The notes beneath the pieces are model-generated. The model saw nothing but the letters and a program-made list of their open reading frames with translations. It did not search any database and was not told the DNA's origin. Made by a program: the position numbers and the translations under genes. This document shows positions 49,396 through 58,587 of a stretch of DNA of 64,000 nt, in pieces; position 1 is the first letter of the stretch, and each line of letters begins with the position of its first letter. The stretch comes from Vogesella aquatica (lineage in GTDB: Bacteria > Pseudomonadota > Gammaproteobacteria > Burkholderiales > Chromobacteriaceae). The stretch is taken from positions 172,948-236,947 of the forward strand of contig NZ_JAQQLF010000004.1 in NCBI RefSeq assembly GCF_028548455.1, read 5' to 3'.

Positions 49396-50514
49396 TTACA
49401 GCGTCACCATATTGTCGCGGTGGACCAGTTCAGGTTCTACCAGATAGCCCAGCACGCCTTCGATATCGCGGGTGGCCTTGCGCATGATCAGGCGCGCTTC
49501 TTCCGAGCTGTAGTTCACCAGCCCGCGTGCCACTTCCTGGCCTTGCTCGTCCACGCAGGCCACGGCGTCGCCGCGCAGGAAGCTGCCCTCTACCGCGATA
49601 ACGCCGATCGGCAGCAGGCTGGTGCCTTTTTCGCGTACCGCCAGCGCGGCGCCGGCGTCCAGTACCAGCTTGCCGGACAGCTGCAGGTGGTCGGCCAGCC
49701 ATTGTTTGCGCGCGGCCAGGCGGGTGGTGGGCGCATTCAGCTGGGTGCCGATGCCTTCGCCGTCGGCCAGACGCGACAGCACGCTGGCTTCGCGGCCGCT
49801 GGCAATCACGGTGGCGGCACCGCTGCGCGCGGCGCGCTTGGCAGCAATGATCTTGGTGTACATGCCGCCGGTGCCCACGCTGGAGCCGGCGCCGCCGGCC
49901 ATGGCTTCCAGCGCCGGGTTGCCGGCTTCGGCGTCGTGGATGAACTCGGCGTCCGGGTGTTTGCGCGGGTCGGCACTATACAAGCCGCGCTGGTCGGTGA
50001 GAATCACCAGCGCGTCGGCTTCGATCAGGTTGGTGACCAGCGCGCCCAGCGTGTCGTTATCGCCAAAGCGGATCTCGCTGGTGACCACGGTGTCGTTCTC
50101 GTTGATGATGGGCACCACACCCAGCGTCAGCAGTGTGGACAGTGTGGTGCGGGCGTTCAGGTAACGCAGGCGGTCGGACAGGTCTTCGTGGGTCAGCAGT
50201 ATCTGTGCGGTTTGCAGGCCGTACTCGCGAAACGCGCTTTCATAGGCCTGGCACAGGCCCATCTGGCCCACGGCAGCGGCGGCTTGCAGCTCGTGTACGG
50301 CTTTCGGGCGCTTGGCCCAGCCCAGACGCTGGCAGCCTTCGGCAATGGCACCACTGGAAACCAGCACTACCTGTTTGCCACGGCGGCGCAGCTCGGCGAT
50401 CTCGGCGGCCCAGCGCGCCAGTGCGGCGTGGTCCAGGCCTTTGCCGTCGTTGGTTACCAGGCTGGAGCCTACTTTCACCACGATACGCGTGGCTGTATGA
50501 ATCACCGATTGCAT
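49396..50514 (-). CDS. proB: Glutamate 5-kinase ProB
   Basis: 372 residues, standard two-domain form: amino-acid kinase domain ([57 protein letters not shown]) and C-terminal PUA domain ([23 protein letters not shown]). First step of proline synthesis. The start at 50514 follows AGGAAGCAG. Isolated from proA (13187). Confidence 0.96.
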   Translation of the reverse strand: MQSVIHTATRIVVKVGSSLVTNDGKGLDHAALARWAAEIAELRRRGKQVVLVSSGAIAEGCQRLGWAKRPKAVHELQAAAAVGQMGLCQAYESAFREYGLQTAQILLTHEDLSDRLRYLNARTTLSTLLTLGVVPIINENDTVVTSEIRFGDNDTLGALVTNLIEADALVILTDQRGLYSADPRKHPDAEFIHDAEAGNPALEAMAGGAGSSVGTGGMYTKIIAAKRAARSGAATVIASGREASVLSRLADGEGIGTQLNAPTTRLAARKQWLADHLQLSGKLVLDAGAALAVREKGTSLLPIGVIAVEGSFLRGDAVACVDEQGQEVARGLVNYSSEEARLIMRKATRDIEGVLGYLVEPELVHRDNMVTL

Positions 50515-50584
50515 CCGCACTGCTTCCTGTTCGACAAAAAACGGAGTGCCAGTGTAACGCATTCCGTGCGGATGGTGCGCTGCG

Positions 50585-52192
50585 TCAGAAGTCGCTGCTG
50601 GGGCGGTACTCCACAAACTGGTAATAGGCGGTTTGCGAGTCCAGCGTGGTAGTGCGGATCAGCTGCTCGCCCTGCGCGGTCAGCATGCGGAACTCGCGTA
50701 GCTTCTGGTATTGACGCCCGGGTATCACCAGCATGGCAGCGCGGCCACTGCGCGGCAGGGCAGGCAGGTGCAGTGCCATCTGGAAGTGGTCGTTGGGGTG
50801 GGTGATGACAGGCATCAGCATCACTGCGTCCGGTATCGGGCCAAGCTGTTCCAGCCCGCATTCGGCCGCCATGCCCTCGCCGCGCAGGTTGACCCAGCGG
50901 ATCACGGCCAGGTGCCACAGCTTGCCTGGCAGTCGCAGCATGGCCAGCTCGCCGGTACGCAGCGGGTGTTGTGGCGACTCGCCACACAGCAGCATGCCCG
51001 AGGCGCTGAGATTGTGCATGGTGACCGTGGCCGGGGCTGGTGGCAGCGGCCTTGTGTGTTTAGCCGGGGTGCTGTTGCTGTCGTCTGTGCCATGAACTTC
51101 AACGCCATCCGTGCTGTTTGCGGGTGGCGGTGTGTCTTCTGCTGGCGTGGCAAAGTCCCAGCTGGCCTGGTTGGCGATGAACCAGCAGGTGGGTAGCAGG
51201 GTAACCAGCTCGACTTGCTGCTGGCTGTCGTGCCGTGCATGGCGGCGCTGCGGGGCACTCTGCCATGCTTGCATCAGGTGCAAGACTCGGCGGATTTCTT
51301 CGGCCAGCCGGGTATCTTCGCTATGGCTTTGCGCCAGACGCTGCAAGCTGAGCAGTTTTTCCATCAGCTCGTGTTGCAATGCTTGTGTATCGATGATCCA
51401 CCAGTGGGAGGAACTCTGGCTGGCCGGTAGCTCGCTGTGAAAGCGCGGCGGGCTATCTGCCGCCGGCTGGTACAGGAAGGCGCCGTGCCGCTCCGGTAAG
51501 CGGTCTATTTGTACCAGGTGCAGGCATTTGGCGTATTTGCGTATCAGCAGCAGGGTGTAATCGATCAGTGCCGGTTCCATGCGGTTGCAGGCGGTGAGCC
51601 CCAACAGCAATAGCTGGCGGTACAGGGAGCCCAGGCTGTCTTCTTTGTCGTTGAGTGCCTTGCTTTCCCAGCCTTGCTGCAATACATAAAGAAAGATCTG
51701 GTGGCAGTCGTGCCAGAAACCAGCCGGAACCGGGGTATAGGTTCGGGCATACAGCAGGGCCAGCTGGCGGGCGCTGAGCATGGTGAGGTTCAGTGCCTCC
51801 AGCTTGTGCCGGTCCAGTACAAACAGCCCGTGTTCCTGGCTGCGGTCCAGCAGCACACGCTTGAAACCATTGTGAATCAGGATGGACAAGTGTTGGGCCA
51901 GCAGGGCGGCACCGCGTGCCCGGCTGTAGCTGGTGAGATCGCCAGGGCGGGCCTCTGCTTCCAGCACCGGCAACAGCTTGTCTTGCGCCAGCAGGTAGAG
52001 CCGAAGCAGCTGCAGGCGGCTGGCTGGGGGCAGCTTGATGCAGTTGAGCTGTGCCAGCGCATCGCGGATCAGCTGTGCGCAGTCAAAAGGCTGGGCATAA
52101 GGCAGGTGGTGAAGCCATGCCTCAAGCTGATCGGGGTCACACATGACCATGACCGGGTCAAGGTGTGGCGTATTGAGCGACAGATTCAACAT
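50585..52192 (-). CDS. PilZ-like protein with large helical N-terminal region
   Basis: 535 residues. The first 390 or so are alpha-helical, Leu- and Gln-rich, with no recognised domain; the tail (about 385-490) has [14 protein letters not shown], matching the PilZ DxSxxG-type motif with Asn in place of Asp, and strands typical of that fold ([20 protein letters not shown]). c-di-GMP binding would need the RxxxR motif, which I do not see clearly, so it could be a degenerate PilZ. Monocistronic; A/T-rich start region 52193-52264. Confidence 0.6.
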   Translation of the reverse strand: MLNLSLNTPHLDPVMVMCDPDQLEAWLHHLPYAQPFDCAQLIRDALAQLNCIKLPPASRLQLLRLYLLAQDKLLPVLEAEARPGDLTSYSRARGAALLAQHLSILIHNGFKRVLLDRSQEHGLFVLDRHKLEALNLTMLSARQLALLYARTYTPVPAGFWHDCHQIFLYVLQQGWESKALNDKEDSLGSLYRQLLLLGLTACNRMEPALIDYTLLLIRKYAKCLHLVQIDRLPERHGAFLYQPAADSPPRFHSELPASQSSSHWWIIDTQALQHELMEKLLSLQRLAQSHSEDTRLAEEIRRVLHLMQAWQSAPQRRHARHDSQQQVELVTLLPTCWFIANQASWDFATPAEDTPPPANSTDGVEVHGTDDSNSTPAKHTRPLPPAPATVTMHNLSASGMLLCGESPQHPLRTGELAMLRLPGKLWHLAVIRWVNLRGEGMAAECGLEQLGPIPDAVMLMPVITHPNDHFQMALHLPALPRSGRAAMLVIPGRQYQKLREFRMLTAQGEQLIRTTTLDSQTAYYQFVEYRPSSDF

Positions 52193-52264
52193 GATTAAAG
52201 CAGTATAGCCCCCATATTAATGACGTAAGTATATTAAAGTGTGTGGCGGCACCGCCAGCAACAT

Positions 52265-53620
52265 TTACGGCAGCGGGCTTTCTTGCCGCTGGTACGCATC
52301 GGTACCCGCCAGGATGTTGTCCAGTACGGCGCAGGTGCTCTCGACCAGCTGCAACATGTGTGCCTCCTCGATAATGTAGGGCGGCATGAAGTACACCGTC
52401 TTGCCGATAGGCCGCACCAGGCAGCCTCGCGAGAGCATGCCGCTGAAAAATGCCACGGCGAAGTCGTGCCTTGTACAGTCAACGTCAAACGCCCAGATCA
52501 TGCCTTGCTGGCGGAAATGCCGCACGGCAGGGTGTGCCGCCACGCGTGACAGATGCTGGCTGAAGCGGGCGGCGGTATCGCGGTTGCGTGCCAGTACCGA
52601 CTCTTCTTCAAAAATAGCCAATACCTCCAGCGCCGCGCGGCACGCTAGCGGGTTGCCGGTATAGCTGTGCGAGTGCAAAAAGCCGCGGGTGATATCGTCA
52701 TCGTAAAAAGCCTGATAGACCGTATCGCTAGTGAGCACGCACGATAGCGGTAAATAGCCGCCGGTAATGCCCTTGGACAGGCACAGGAAGTCCGGCGTGA
52801 TGTCTGCTTGCTGATAGGCAAAAAACGTACCGGTACGGCCAAAGCCCACGGCAATCTCGTCGGCAATGAGGTGTATCTGGTATTGATCGCACAGGGCGCG
52901 GGCGCGTTGCAGATAAGCCGGGTGGTACATGGCCATCCCTGCAGCCCCCTGTACCAGCGGCTCGACGATCAGGGCGGCGATGTCATGGTGATTTTCGTGC
53001 AGAAGGGCAGCCAGGGCATCTGCCGCGCGCAGTGCGACGTCTTCGGCGCTTTCGCCAACTGCGGCCAACCTGCTGTCCGGGCTGGGTACGCGGAAGTTTT
53101 CTTTCAGCAGCGGGGCATAAGTGGTGGAAAACAGCGGTACATCGGTGACAGCCAGCGCGCCGGCAGTTTCGCCGTGGTAGCTGTTTTCCAGGCTGACAAA
53201 GCGTTGCTTGCCGTTTTGGCCGATATTGCGCCAGTAGTGAAAGCTCATCTTCAGGGCGATTTCAGTCGCACTGGCCCCATCCGAGCCATAAAACGCGTGC
53301 CCCAGGCCTGACAGCGCGGCCAGCTTTTCCGACAGTGCCACGACCGGCTGATGGGTAAAACCTGCCAGAATCACGTGCTCCAGCGTATCCAGCTGGTCTT
53401 TGATGGCCTGCTTGATGCGCGGCTGGTTGTGGCCAAACAGGTTCACCCACCAGGAGCTGACCGCATCGATATAGCGTTTGCCGTCAAAATCTTCCAGCCA
53501 GATGCCATCCGCCCGCGCGATGGGTACGATGGGCAGGGTTTCGTGGCGCTTCATCTGGGTACAGGGGTGCCAAACGGCTGCGCGGCTGCGGGCCAGCCAG
53601 TCCTGGGTATGCTGCGTCAT
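52265..53620 (-). CDS. bioA: Adenosylmethionine-8-amino-7-oxononanoate aminotransferase BioA
   Basis: 451 residues, class III PLP aminotransferase. Catalytic Lys in LCLSKGITGGYLPLS, Tyr-Gly motif AFYGSDGASATEIALKM, VSLENSYHGETAGALA and substrate motif VWHPCTQMK at the N-terminus. Catalyses a biotin synthesis step. No other biotin genes are adjacent. Two palindromic sites lie upstream (53682-53716). Contains one dispersed-repeat copy (53061). Confidence 0.95.
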   Translation of the reverse strand: MTQHTQDWLARSRAAVWHPCTQMKRHETLPIVPIARADGIWLEDFDGKRYIDAVSSWWVNLFGHNQPRIKQAIKDQLDTLEHVILAGFTHQPVVALSEKLAALSGLGHAFYGSDGASATEIALKMSFHYWRNIGQNGKQRFVSLENSYHGETAGALAVTDVPLFSTTYAPLLKENFRVPSPDSRLAAVGESAEDVALRAADALAALLHENHHDIAALIVEPLVQGAAGMAMYHPAYLQRARALCDQYQIHLIADEIAVGFGRTGTFFAYQQADITPDFLCLSKGITGGYLPLSCVLTSDTVYQAFYDDDITRGFLHSHSYTGNPLACRAALEVLAIFEEESVLARNRDTAARFSQHLSRVAAHPAVRHFRQQGMIWAFDVDCTRHDFAVAFFSGMLSRGCLVRPIGKTVYFMPPYIIEEAHMLQLVESTCAVLDNILAGTDAYQRQESPLP

Positions 53621-53681
53621 GGTAAAGCCTGTTCAGTAAGATGAAGCAGATGCTAGCACGTCTGGGCCTGGCCGATCGGAC

Positions 53682-53716
53682 TGACAAAAATTGTCACTTA
53701 TGACAAAAAATGGTCA
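53682..53716. promoter_or_regulatory. Candidate operator pair between bioA and pilin genes
   Basis: TGACAAAAATTGTCA (53682-53696) is a perfect six-base inverted repeat around AAA. TGACAAAAAATGGTCA (53701-53716) is a near copy. Centres are about 19-20 bases apart, two helical turns, and lie within 100 bases of the bioA start. Regulator not identified; no match to the BirA or BioR operators I know. Confidence 0.5.
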
Positions 53717-53793
53717 GCTTGCAGCAAGGCTACGTGACGGGGAGCAGGGTGCAATGCCATTGAAAAAGCAGGATATTGCCATTTTGCAGTACG

Positions 53794-53810
53794 TTGGCAT
53801 GGCGATTGCT
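53794..53810 (+). promoter_or_regulatory. Sigma-54 (-24/-12) promoter of the first pilin gene
   Basis: TTGGCATGGCGATTGCT matches the consensus YTGGCACGRNNNTTGCW except one base; GG and GC elements are 12 apart as required. Type IV pilin genes are often sigma-54 dependent, with PilS-PilR. It gives a transcript start near 53821, about 45 bases before the pilin ATG. Confidence 0.75.
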
Positions 53811-53866
53811 TGTTTGGCCCGGATATTGCTGTTACCCGCTGGGACACAGTGCACAGCGAGTGCGAT

Positions 53867-54301
53867 ATGCAGACAAGACAAACCGGTTTTACGCTGATCG
53901 AGCTGATGATAGTGGTAGCCATTATCGGCATCCTGGCCGCCATTGCCATCCCGGCTTACCAGGATTACACCCGTCGCGCCTACATCAGCGAAGCACTGGT
54001 CGCCGCCAGCGCAGCAAAAACGGCGATGGAGGAGTACCACGCTACCAATAATGTCTGGCCGGCGACTAATGCCAGCGCTGGCATTGCCGATGCCACTGCC
54101 AGTCGCGGTAGTAGTATCGCTAGGCTGGAGATTCAAGCGTCAGGCAACGTCAGCATTATCAATATCGAACTTAGCAGTAAGGTAGCATCTGGTGCCAATG
54201 TGTGGCTGGTTCCGCAAGAGAACACCTCTGGTGCTTACCGCTGGATGTGTAGTGGCGACAGCGACCTAGCACGAGTGCTGCCTTCCAATTGCCGAGAGTA
54301 A
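53867..54301 (+). CDS. Type IV pilin, minor or paralogous
   Basis: 144 residues. A short leader MQTRQTG is followed by [20 protein letters not shown], so prepilin peptidase would cut after Gly7 and methylate Phe; Glu5 is present. The globular part has one C-terminal Cys pair ([18 protein letters not shown]) for a disulfide-bonded D-region. The N-terminal 30 residues are almost the same as those of the next pilin, but the head differs. Start at 53867; ribosome site weak (GAG). Confidence 0.9.
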   Translation: MQTRQTGFTLIELMIVVAIIGILAAIAIPAYQDYTRRAYISEALVAASAAKTAMEEYHATNNVWPATNASAGIADATASRGSSIARLEIQASGNVSIINIELSSKVASGANVWLVPQENTSGAYRWMCSGDSDLARVLPSNCRE

Positions 54302-54355
54302 GATTACCCCACCGGCCAATGTGGCCAACTTGATAACAACCATGGAGTATTCACT

Positions 54356-54778
54356 ATGAAACGCGTACAGCAAGGTTTTACCCTGATCGAACTGATGATT
54401 GTGGTAGCAATTATCGGTATTTTGGCAGCCATCGCCATCCCGGCCTACCAGGATTACACCAAACGTGCTCACGTGTCGGAAGGCCTGAGCCTGGCCGCTG
54501 CAGCCAAGACTGCCGTAACCGAATTCTTCTCGACCAACAACGCATGGCCGGCAAACAACGCCTCCGCTGGGCTGGGCGCCTCTGGCACTATCACTGGTAA
54601 CGCAGTTGCAGGCGTTGAGGTGAACGCTTCCCAGATTACCATTACTTATAACCAGCGAGTTTCCGCAGGCGCTACCACCCTGGTGATGCAAGCTAACGCT
54701 AGCGGTGGTGGTTCTATCGTATGGACTTGCGTTGGTGGTACTGTTGCTTCCAATATCCGTCCGACCAACTGCCGCTAA
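54356..54778 (+). CDS. Type IV pilin, likely major subunit
   Basis: 140 residues. Leader MKRVQQG, then [20 protein letters not shown]. Cys pair VWTCVGG...RPTNC at the C-terminus. GGAG in the leader, about 55 bases after the previous stop; probably co-transcribed with it but possibly also independent. Followed by a strong terminator, as expected for a highly expressed product. Confidence 0.93.
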   Translation: MKRVQQGFTLIELMIVVAIIGILAAIAIPAYQDYTKRAHVSEGLSLAAAAKTAVTEFFSTNNAWPANNASAGLGASGTITGNAVAGVEVNASQITITYNQRVSAGATTLVMQANASGGGSIVWTCVGGTVASNIRPTNCR

Positions 54779-54809
54779 TTCGTCACTTGATTAGCTGAGT
54801 TGTCCCAAT

Positions 54810-54836
54810 AAGGGGGTGCTTGTCACCCCCTTTTTT
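54810..54836 (+). terminator. Terminator after the second pilin
   Basis: AAGGGGGTG / CACCCCCTT stem with T-run, just before the oligosaccharyltransferase gene. Confidence 0.93.
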
Positions 54837-54850
54837 CATTGCGAGTCAGC

Positions 54851-56662
54851 ATGTTGCGTCATCCGCTTACCTTGGCACTGGTGTGTATCTTTTCCCTGCC
54901 ATTCTTCAACTTTGCCCGCTATAGCCCGCTGCAGGACTGGTGGACCAATGCTTTAACGCTGGGTTTTATCAGCAGCGGACTACTGATTGCGGCCTGGCGC
55001 TTGCGTGGGCAGTCTGACCACCACGTGCAAACGGTCTGGTTTCTGCCGGCCTTTTTGTTGTGGTGGCTATTGTTGTGGGTGGGTAGCCTGCTGCGCTATC
55101 AACAGCAGCAAGCCGGAATGCTGCCGTTTGAGTTGTTCGGCTTGTTACTGGCGGCACTAGGTGCGGTGTTGTTGGCGAATGAACAACCGCGTATTGGCCG
55201 TTCGCAATTGGTGACAGCCATGGCCTGGTCGATACTGCTAGGTGCGGTTGTGCAGGCGCTGATCGGTGTCAGCCAGATGGCTGGCCTGGCACCACAGTCC
55301 AATGGCTGGCTGCTATCCAGTGGTATGGAAATCATGGGCAATATTGGCCAGCGTAATCAGTTTGCGCATGTGTTGACCTGGGGGATGCTGGCCACTGCCT
55401 ATCTATATTCGCAGCGCCGCTTGCCTGCCTGGCTGACTATCACGCTGTGTTTGTATCTGTCGCTTTTGTCGGCCTGGTCTGGCGGGCGGCTACCTTTGGC
55501 TTATGCGGTCACCATTGCCGTACTGGGTGTCCTGATGCGCATGCGTCTGCCACAATCCGGCATTGGCAAGGCCTTGCTGTGGGCGGCGGCAAGTATTCTG
55601 CTGTTCCAGTTTAGTGGCAAGCATCTGGCGCAGTGGCTGTTTTCGGTTGATATTGGCTCTGGCTTGGACCGTCTGAATGATGCCGGTTTTGGCGCCCGCC
55701 GCCGCGTTGAGTGGGATAAATGCTGGCAGATTGTCAGCGCCTATCCATGGCTGGGTACTGGTATTGGTGGCTACGCCTACCAGTCTGTGTGGCTGGAAGC
55801 GTTTGGTGGCTATGGCCGGGTGCCGGAAAGCAGCCTGTTTACCCATAGCCATAATCTGGTGACGCAGCTGTTGGCTGAGACTGGCGTACCAGCTACGCTG
55901 CTGGCGGCTGCCATCGTCAGCTATTGCCTGTGGCCGTACCTGAAGCGGGAAAACGCTAGCCCGGAAAATGCCTTTTTGCTAGGGATGGTGGCGGTGACGC
56001 TGGGTCATTCGATATTCGAGTACCCGCTATGGTACCTGCCATTCAGTTTTGCTTTCTTCACCATTTTAGCCCTCTCACCTCGCCCTCCGCTCACGCTGGC
56101 GCTGCGAGCGTCCATGCGTCGGATCGGCGCGCTGATACTCGGCGTAGCAGGCCTGCTGTATGTGCTGCACGGCGCGAGTGTGTTTGGTTTGCTGACCGAT
56201 AGTCAGCAGCCTTCACGTGATGTCAAGGTGAATCAGCAGCGTATCGAACAGTTAATTGCCTTGTCGGCCAACCCCTTCTGGCGCTTTGAGGCCGAATTGA
56301 TGTTAAGCAACTATCTGGTGCCGACTACGCAGCAACTAGCCATCAAATTGCAGCATCATGAAGCTCTGGTAGCTTACCGGCCGTACCCGACCTTGCTGTG
56401 TAAGACGGCTATCATGCAGCAGTGGTCTGGCCGCTCGCAGGCTGCGGAAGACCGTCTGCGTATGCTATTGGCTGCGTATCCGAATATGGCGGCCAACTGT
56501 GCCTTGATGATCGCATCGCGCAACGATGCCCGCTTGCAGGGCCTGCTGCGTACTGTGTCAAAAGCGGCATTGACTTTGCAGCAGCAGGGGGAAGGCGCCG
56601 TGGCGGCGCAAGCAGTGACCGGGGTAGCGCTGCGCCCGCCGCTGTTGCCTCGCTTTAACTAG
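54851..56662 (+). CDS. PglL-like O-oligosaccharyltransferase, first copy
   Basis: 603 residues, about 12 membrane helices. Hallmarks of the PglL/Wzy_C group are GNIGQRNQFAHVLTWG near residue 165, THSHNLVTQLLAETG (catalytic His region) near 332 and HSIFEYPLWYLPF. Enzymes of this type transfer lipid-linked glycans to pilin Ser or Thr residues. Adjacent to the pilins. Start at 54851; the frame opens four codons earlier with TTG. Confidence 0.85.
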   Translation: MLRHPLTLALVCIFSLPFFNFARYSPLQDWWTNALTLGFISSGLLIAAWRLRGQSDHHVQTVWFLPAFLLWWLLLWVGSLLRYQQQQAGMLPFELFGLLLAALGAVLLANEQPRIGRSQLVTAMAWSILLGAVVQALIGVSQMAGLAPQSNGWLLSSGMEIMGNIGQRNQFAHVLTWGMLATAYLYSQRRLPAWLTITLCLYLSLLSAWSGGRLPLAYAVTIAVLGVLMRMRLPQSGIGKALLWAAASILLFQFSGKHLAQWLFSVDIGSGLDRLNDAGFGARRRVEWDKCWQIVSAYPWLGTGIGGYAYQSVWLEAFGGYGRVPESSLFTHSHNLVTQLLAETGVPATLLAAAIVSYCLWPYLKRENASPENAFLLGMVAVTLGHSIFEYPLWYLPFSFAFFTILALSPRPPLTLALRASMRRIGALILGVAGLLYVLHGASVFGLLTDSQQPSRDVKVNQQRIEQLIALSANPFWRFEAELMLSNYLVPTTQQLAIKLQHHEALVAYRPYPTLLCKTAIMQQWSGRSQAAEDRLRMLLAAYPNMAANCALMIASRNDARLQGLLRTVSKAALTLQQQGEGAVAAQAVTGVALRPPLLPRFN

Positions 56663-56729
56663 CTGTTTTTGCTCACCAGCCTGGCATCGGCTATGCTTCG
56701 GCCTTTGCTAGCGCCGGTGAGCGTGATTC

Positions 56730-58493
56730 ATGTCTGCTTTTCTGATGGGTGACACCAAGCGTGTCCGTATCGCCGCCTTATTGTTGGCCGCGATCACTAT
56801 TTTTCCTTTTTTGTCGCGTTTCCACTTCCTGCCCTTGCCGCAGTGGTGGGGCGAAATCACGGTGGTTTGCTGTGCTGCGCTAGCGGGCTTGCTGTTGCCG
56901 GCGACCCCTTCGGCGTGGCCCAGGGCCAGCATCTGGATGATGGTGATGGCGCTGGTGTGGGCGTTGCAGCCTTGGTTTGTGCCGGTGCTATTTCCTGGCC
57001 TGAATCAGGCCACGGCATTGGCCTTTTTGGCCTTGTCGGTGTTGGTGCTGGTTGTTGTACGCTTGCGTTTGCGCTGGGGGCCGGACGCGCTAATAACCTA
57101 TTTGTGCAAAGCGATCCTGATCGGCACGCTACTGCAGTCCCTGATCGGTTTGGCGCAAGTCACTGGTCTGGCGCAGGCCATGGGTGGTGTGCTGTTCTAC
57201 GACAGTAGCCACCCCACCACCAATGTGTTCGGCCATATCGGCCAACGTAACCAATATGCGCATTACCTGACCTGGGGGGTGATCGCTGCTGCGTGGCTGC
57301 AGGCGAGTAGCCTGCACACGCGACGCTGGCTCTGGGGCGCTATCGCTTGGCTCTCATTGTCGATTGCCTTTGCTGGTTCCCGTACGGTGCTGCTGTATGC
57401 GTTTGCGCTGGCGGTGATGGCAGGCTGGTGGCACTGGCGTTTGCGCGGGCTGCAGTCGGCAAAATTGATGCGGGTGATGTGGCTGGCTGTCGCACTGATT
57501 GTGGCGATGCAGTTTGCCTTGCCGTTGGCGGAGAAGCTGCTGGCACCTCTTCTGCATGGGCCGGTTGCTGCAAGTGGTTTGGAAAGGTTGGCCGCAAACA
57601 GCGATGGTATGGGCGCGCGGCGCCTCGCGGAGTGGGGTAAAGCCTGGATCGTGTTTATCGAACACCCGGGTTACGGCTTTGGCTGGTATCAGTACGCCTC
57701 CGAGAGTGTGCGTTTGCAGATGCTGCCGCAGTTTGCCAATGCCGGCGTCAATAGCGGGCTGTTTGCCAATGCCCACAATCTGGTGTTCCAGTTGCTGGCC
57801 GAAATGGGGCTGGCAGGTACATTGTGTGCGCTGCTGGGTTTTGCCTGGGCCGCCTGGCCTTACTTTGGCCGTCGCGTCGAGCCGGTACATCTGGTGCCGC
57901 TGGCCATTATGGCGGTCACCCTGATCCACAGTATGCTGGAGTATCCATTGTGGTACCTGTATTTTCCCGCCGTGATGGTGATGATGCTGGCGCTGGCCCC
58001 CGAGGCGGATGAAGCACCAATCGCCTGGTTGACGCCGCTGTATACGGTTCTGGCTATTGTATTGCTGCTCTTGGCTGCGTACGGTAGCTGGCGCTATCGC
58101 GAGATGCAGGGCCTGTATTACCCCACAACCCAGCGTCAACAGCAGCGTCTGGAGCAGATCATCCGCCATGAGCCGATGTTCGCTTCCCACGCACTTGGCC
58201 TGCTTGACGATGTCATTACCCCGGCCCCGCAGGCGCTGAAAACCCAGCGTCACTGGCTGGAACTGATGGCAGCGTTCCGCCCTTACCCGGATGTGCTGCG
58301 ACGCAAGGCACAGATGGAAGCGCTGGCTGGCGAGCAGGACAAGGCTACGCATACCTTTGGCCTGGCCCTGGCATCATTTCCGACCTACGCGCCTGATTTT
58401 CTGGCCGAGCTGGACGAAAGCGAGCCCGCCTGGGCGCGTCTGCGCGCGATGGCGCAGGCTGCCACGGACAAGCTACCGCCACAGTATCGCTAG
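56730..58493 (+). CDS. PglL-like O-oligosaccharyltransferase, second copy
   Basis: 587 residues, same layout as the preceding gene: GHIGQRNQYAHYLTWG, NAHNLVFQLLAEMG and HSMLEYPLWYLYFP. The two are diverged paralogues, so they may use different glycans or target proteins (one could act on lipopolysaccharide, as WaaL). Start 56730, with an alternative ATG five codons on. Contains a dispersed-repeat copy (57586). Confidence 0.85.
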   Translation: MSAFLMGDTKRVRIAALLLAAITIFPFLSRFHFLPLPQWWGEITVVCCAALAGLLLPATPSAWPRASIWMMVMALVWALQPWFVPVLFPGLNQATALAFLALSVLVLVVVRLRLRWGPDALITYLCKAILIGTLLQSLIGLAQVTGLAQAMGGVLFYDSSHPTTNVFGHIGQRNQYAHYLTWGVIAAAWLQASSLHTRRWLWGAIAWLSLSIAFAGSRTVLLYAFALAVMAGWWHWRLRGLQSAKLMRVMWLAVALIVAMQFALPLAEKLLAPLLHGPVAASGLERLAANSDGMGARRLAEWGKAWIVFIEHPGYGFGWYQYASESVRLQMLPQFANAGVNSGLFANAHNLVFQLLAEMGLAGTLCALLGFAWAAWPYFGRRVEPVHLVPLAIMAVTLIHSMLEYPLWYLYFPAVMVMMLALAPEADEAPIAWLTPLYTVLAIVLLLLAAYGSWRYREMQGLYYPTTQRQQQRLEQIIRHEPMFASHALGLLDDVITPAPQALKTQRHWLELMAAFRPYPDVLRRKAQMEALAGEQDKATHTFGLALASFPTYAPDFLAELDESEPAWARLRAMAQAATDKLPPQYR

Positions 58494-58533
58494 CCGAGAA
58501 GCCTGGCCATGGTCAGGCGGCCTGATGTTGATG

Positions 58534-58570
58534 AAAAAGCCCGCTTGAGCTGCAAGCGGGCTTTGGTTTT
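58534..58570. terminator. Bidirectional terminator between pglL-like gene and rpoH
   Basis: AAAAAGCCCGCTTG / CAAGCGGGCTTTGGTTTT between convergent genes. Confidence 0.9.
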
Positions 58571-58587
58571 ACTGGGCACAGCTGAGA

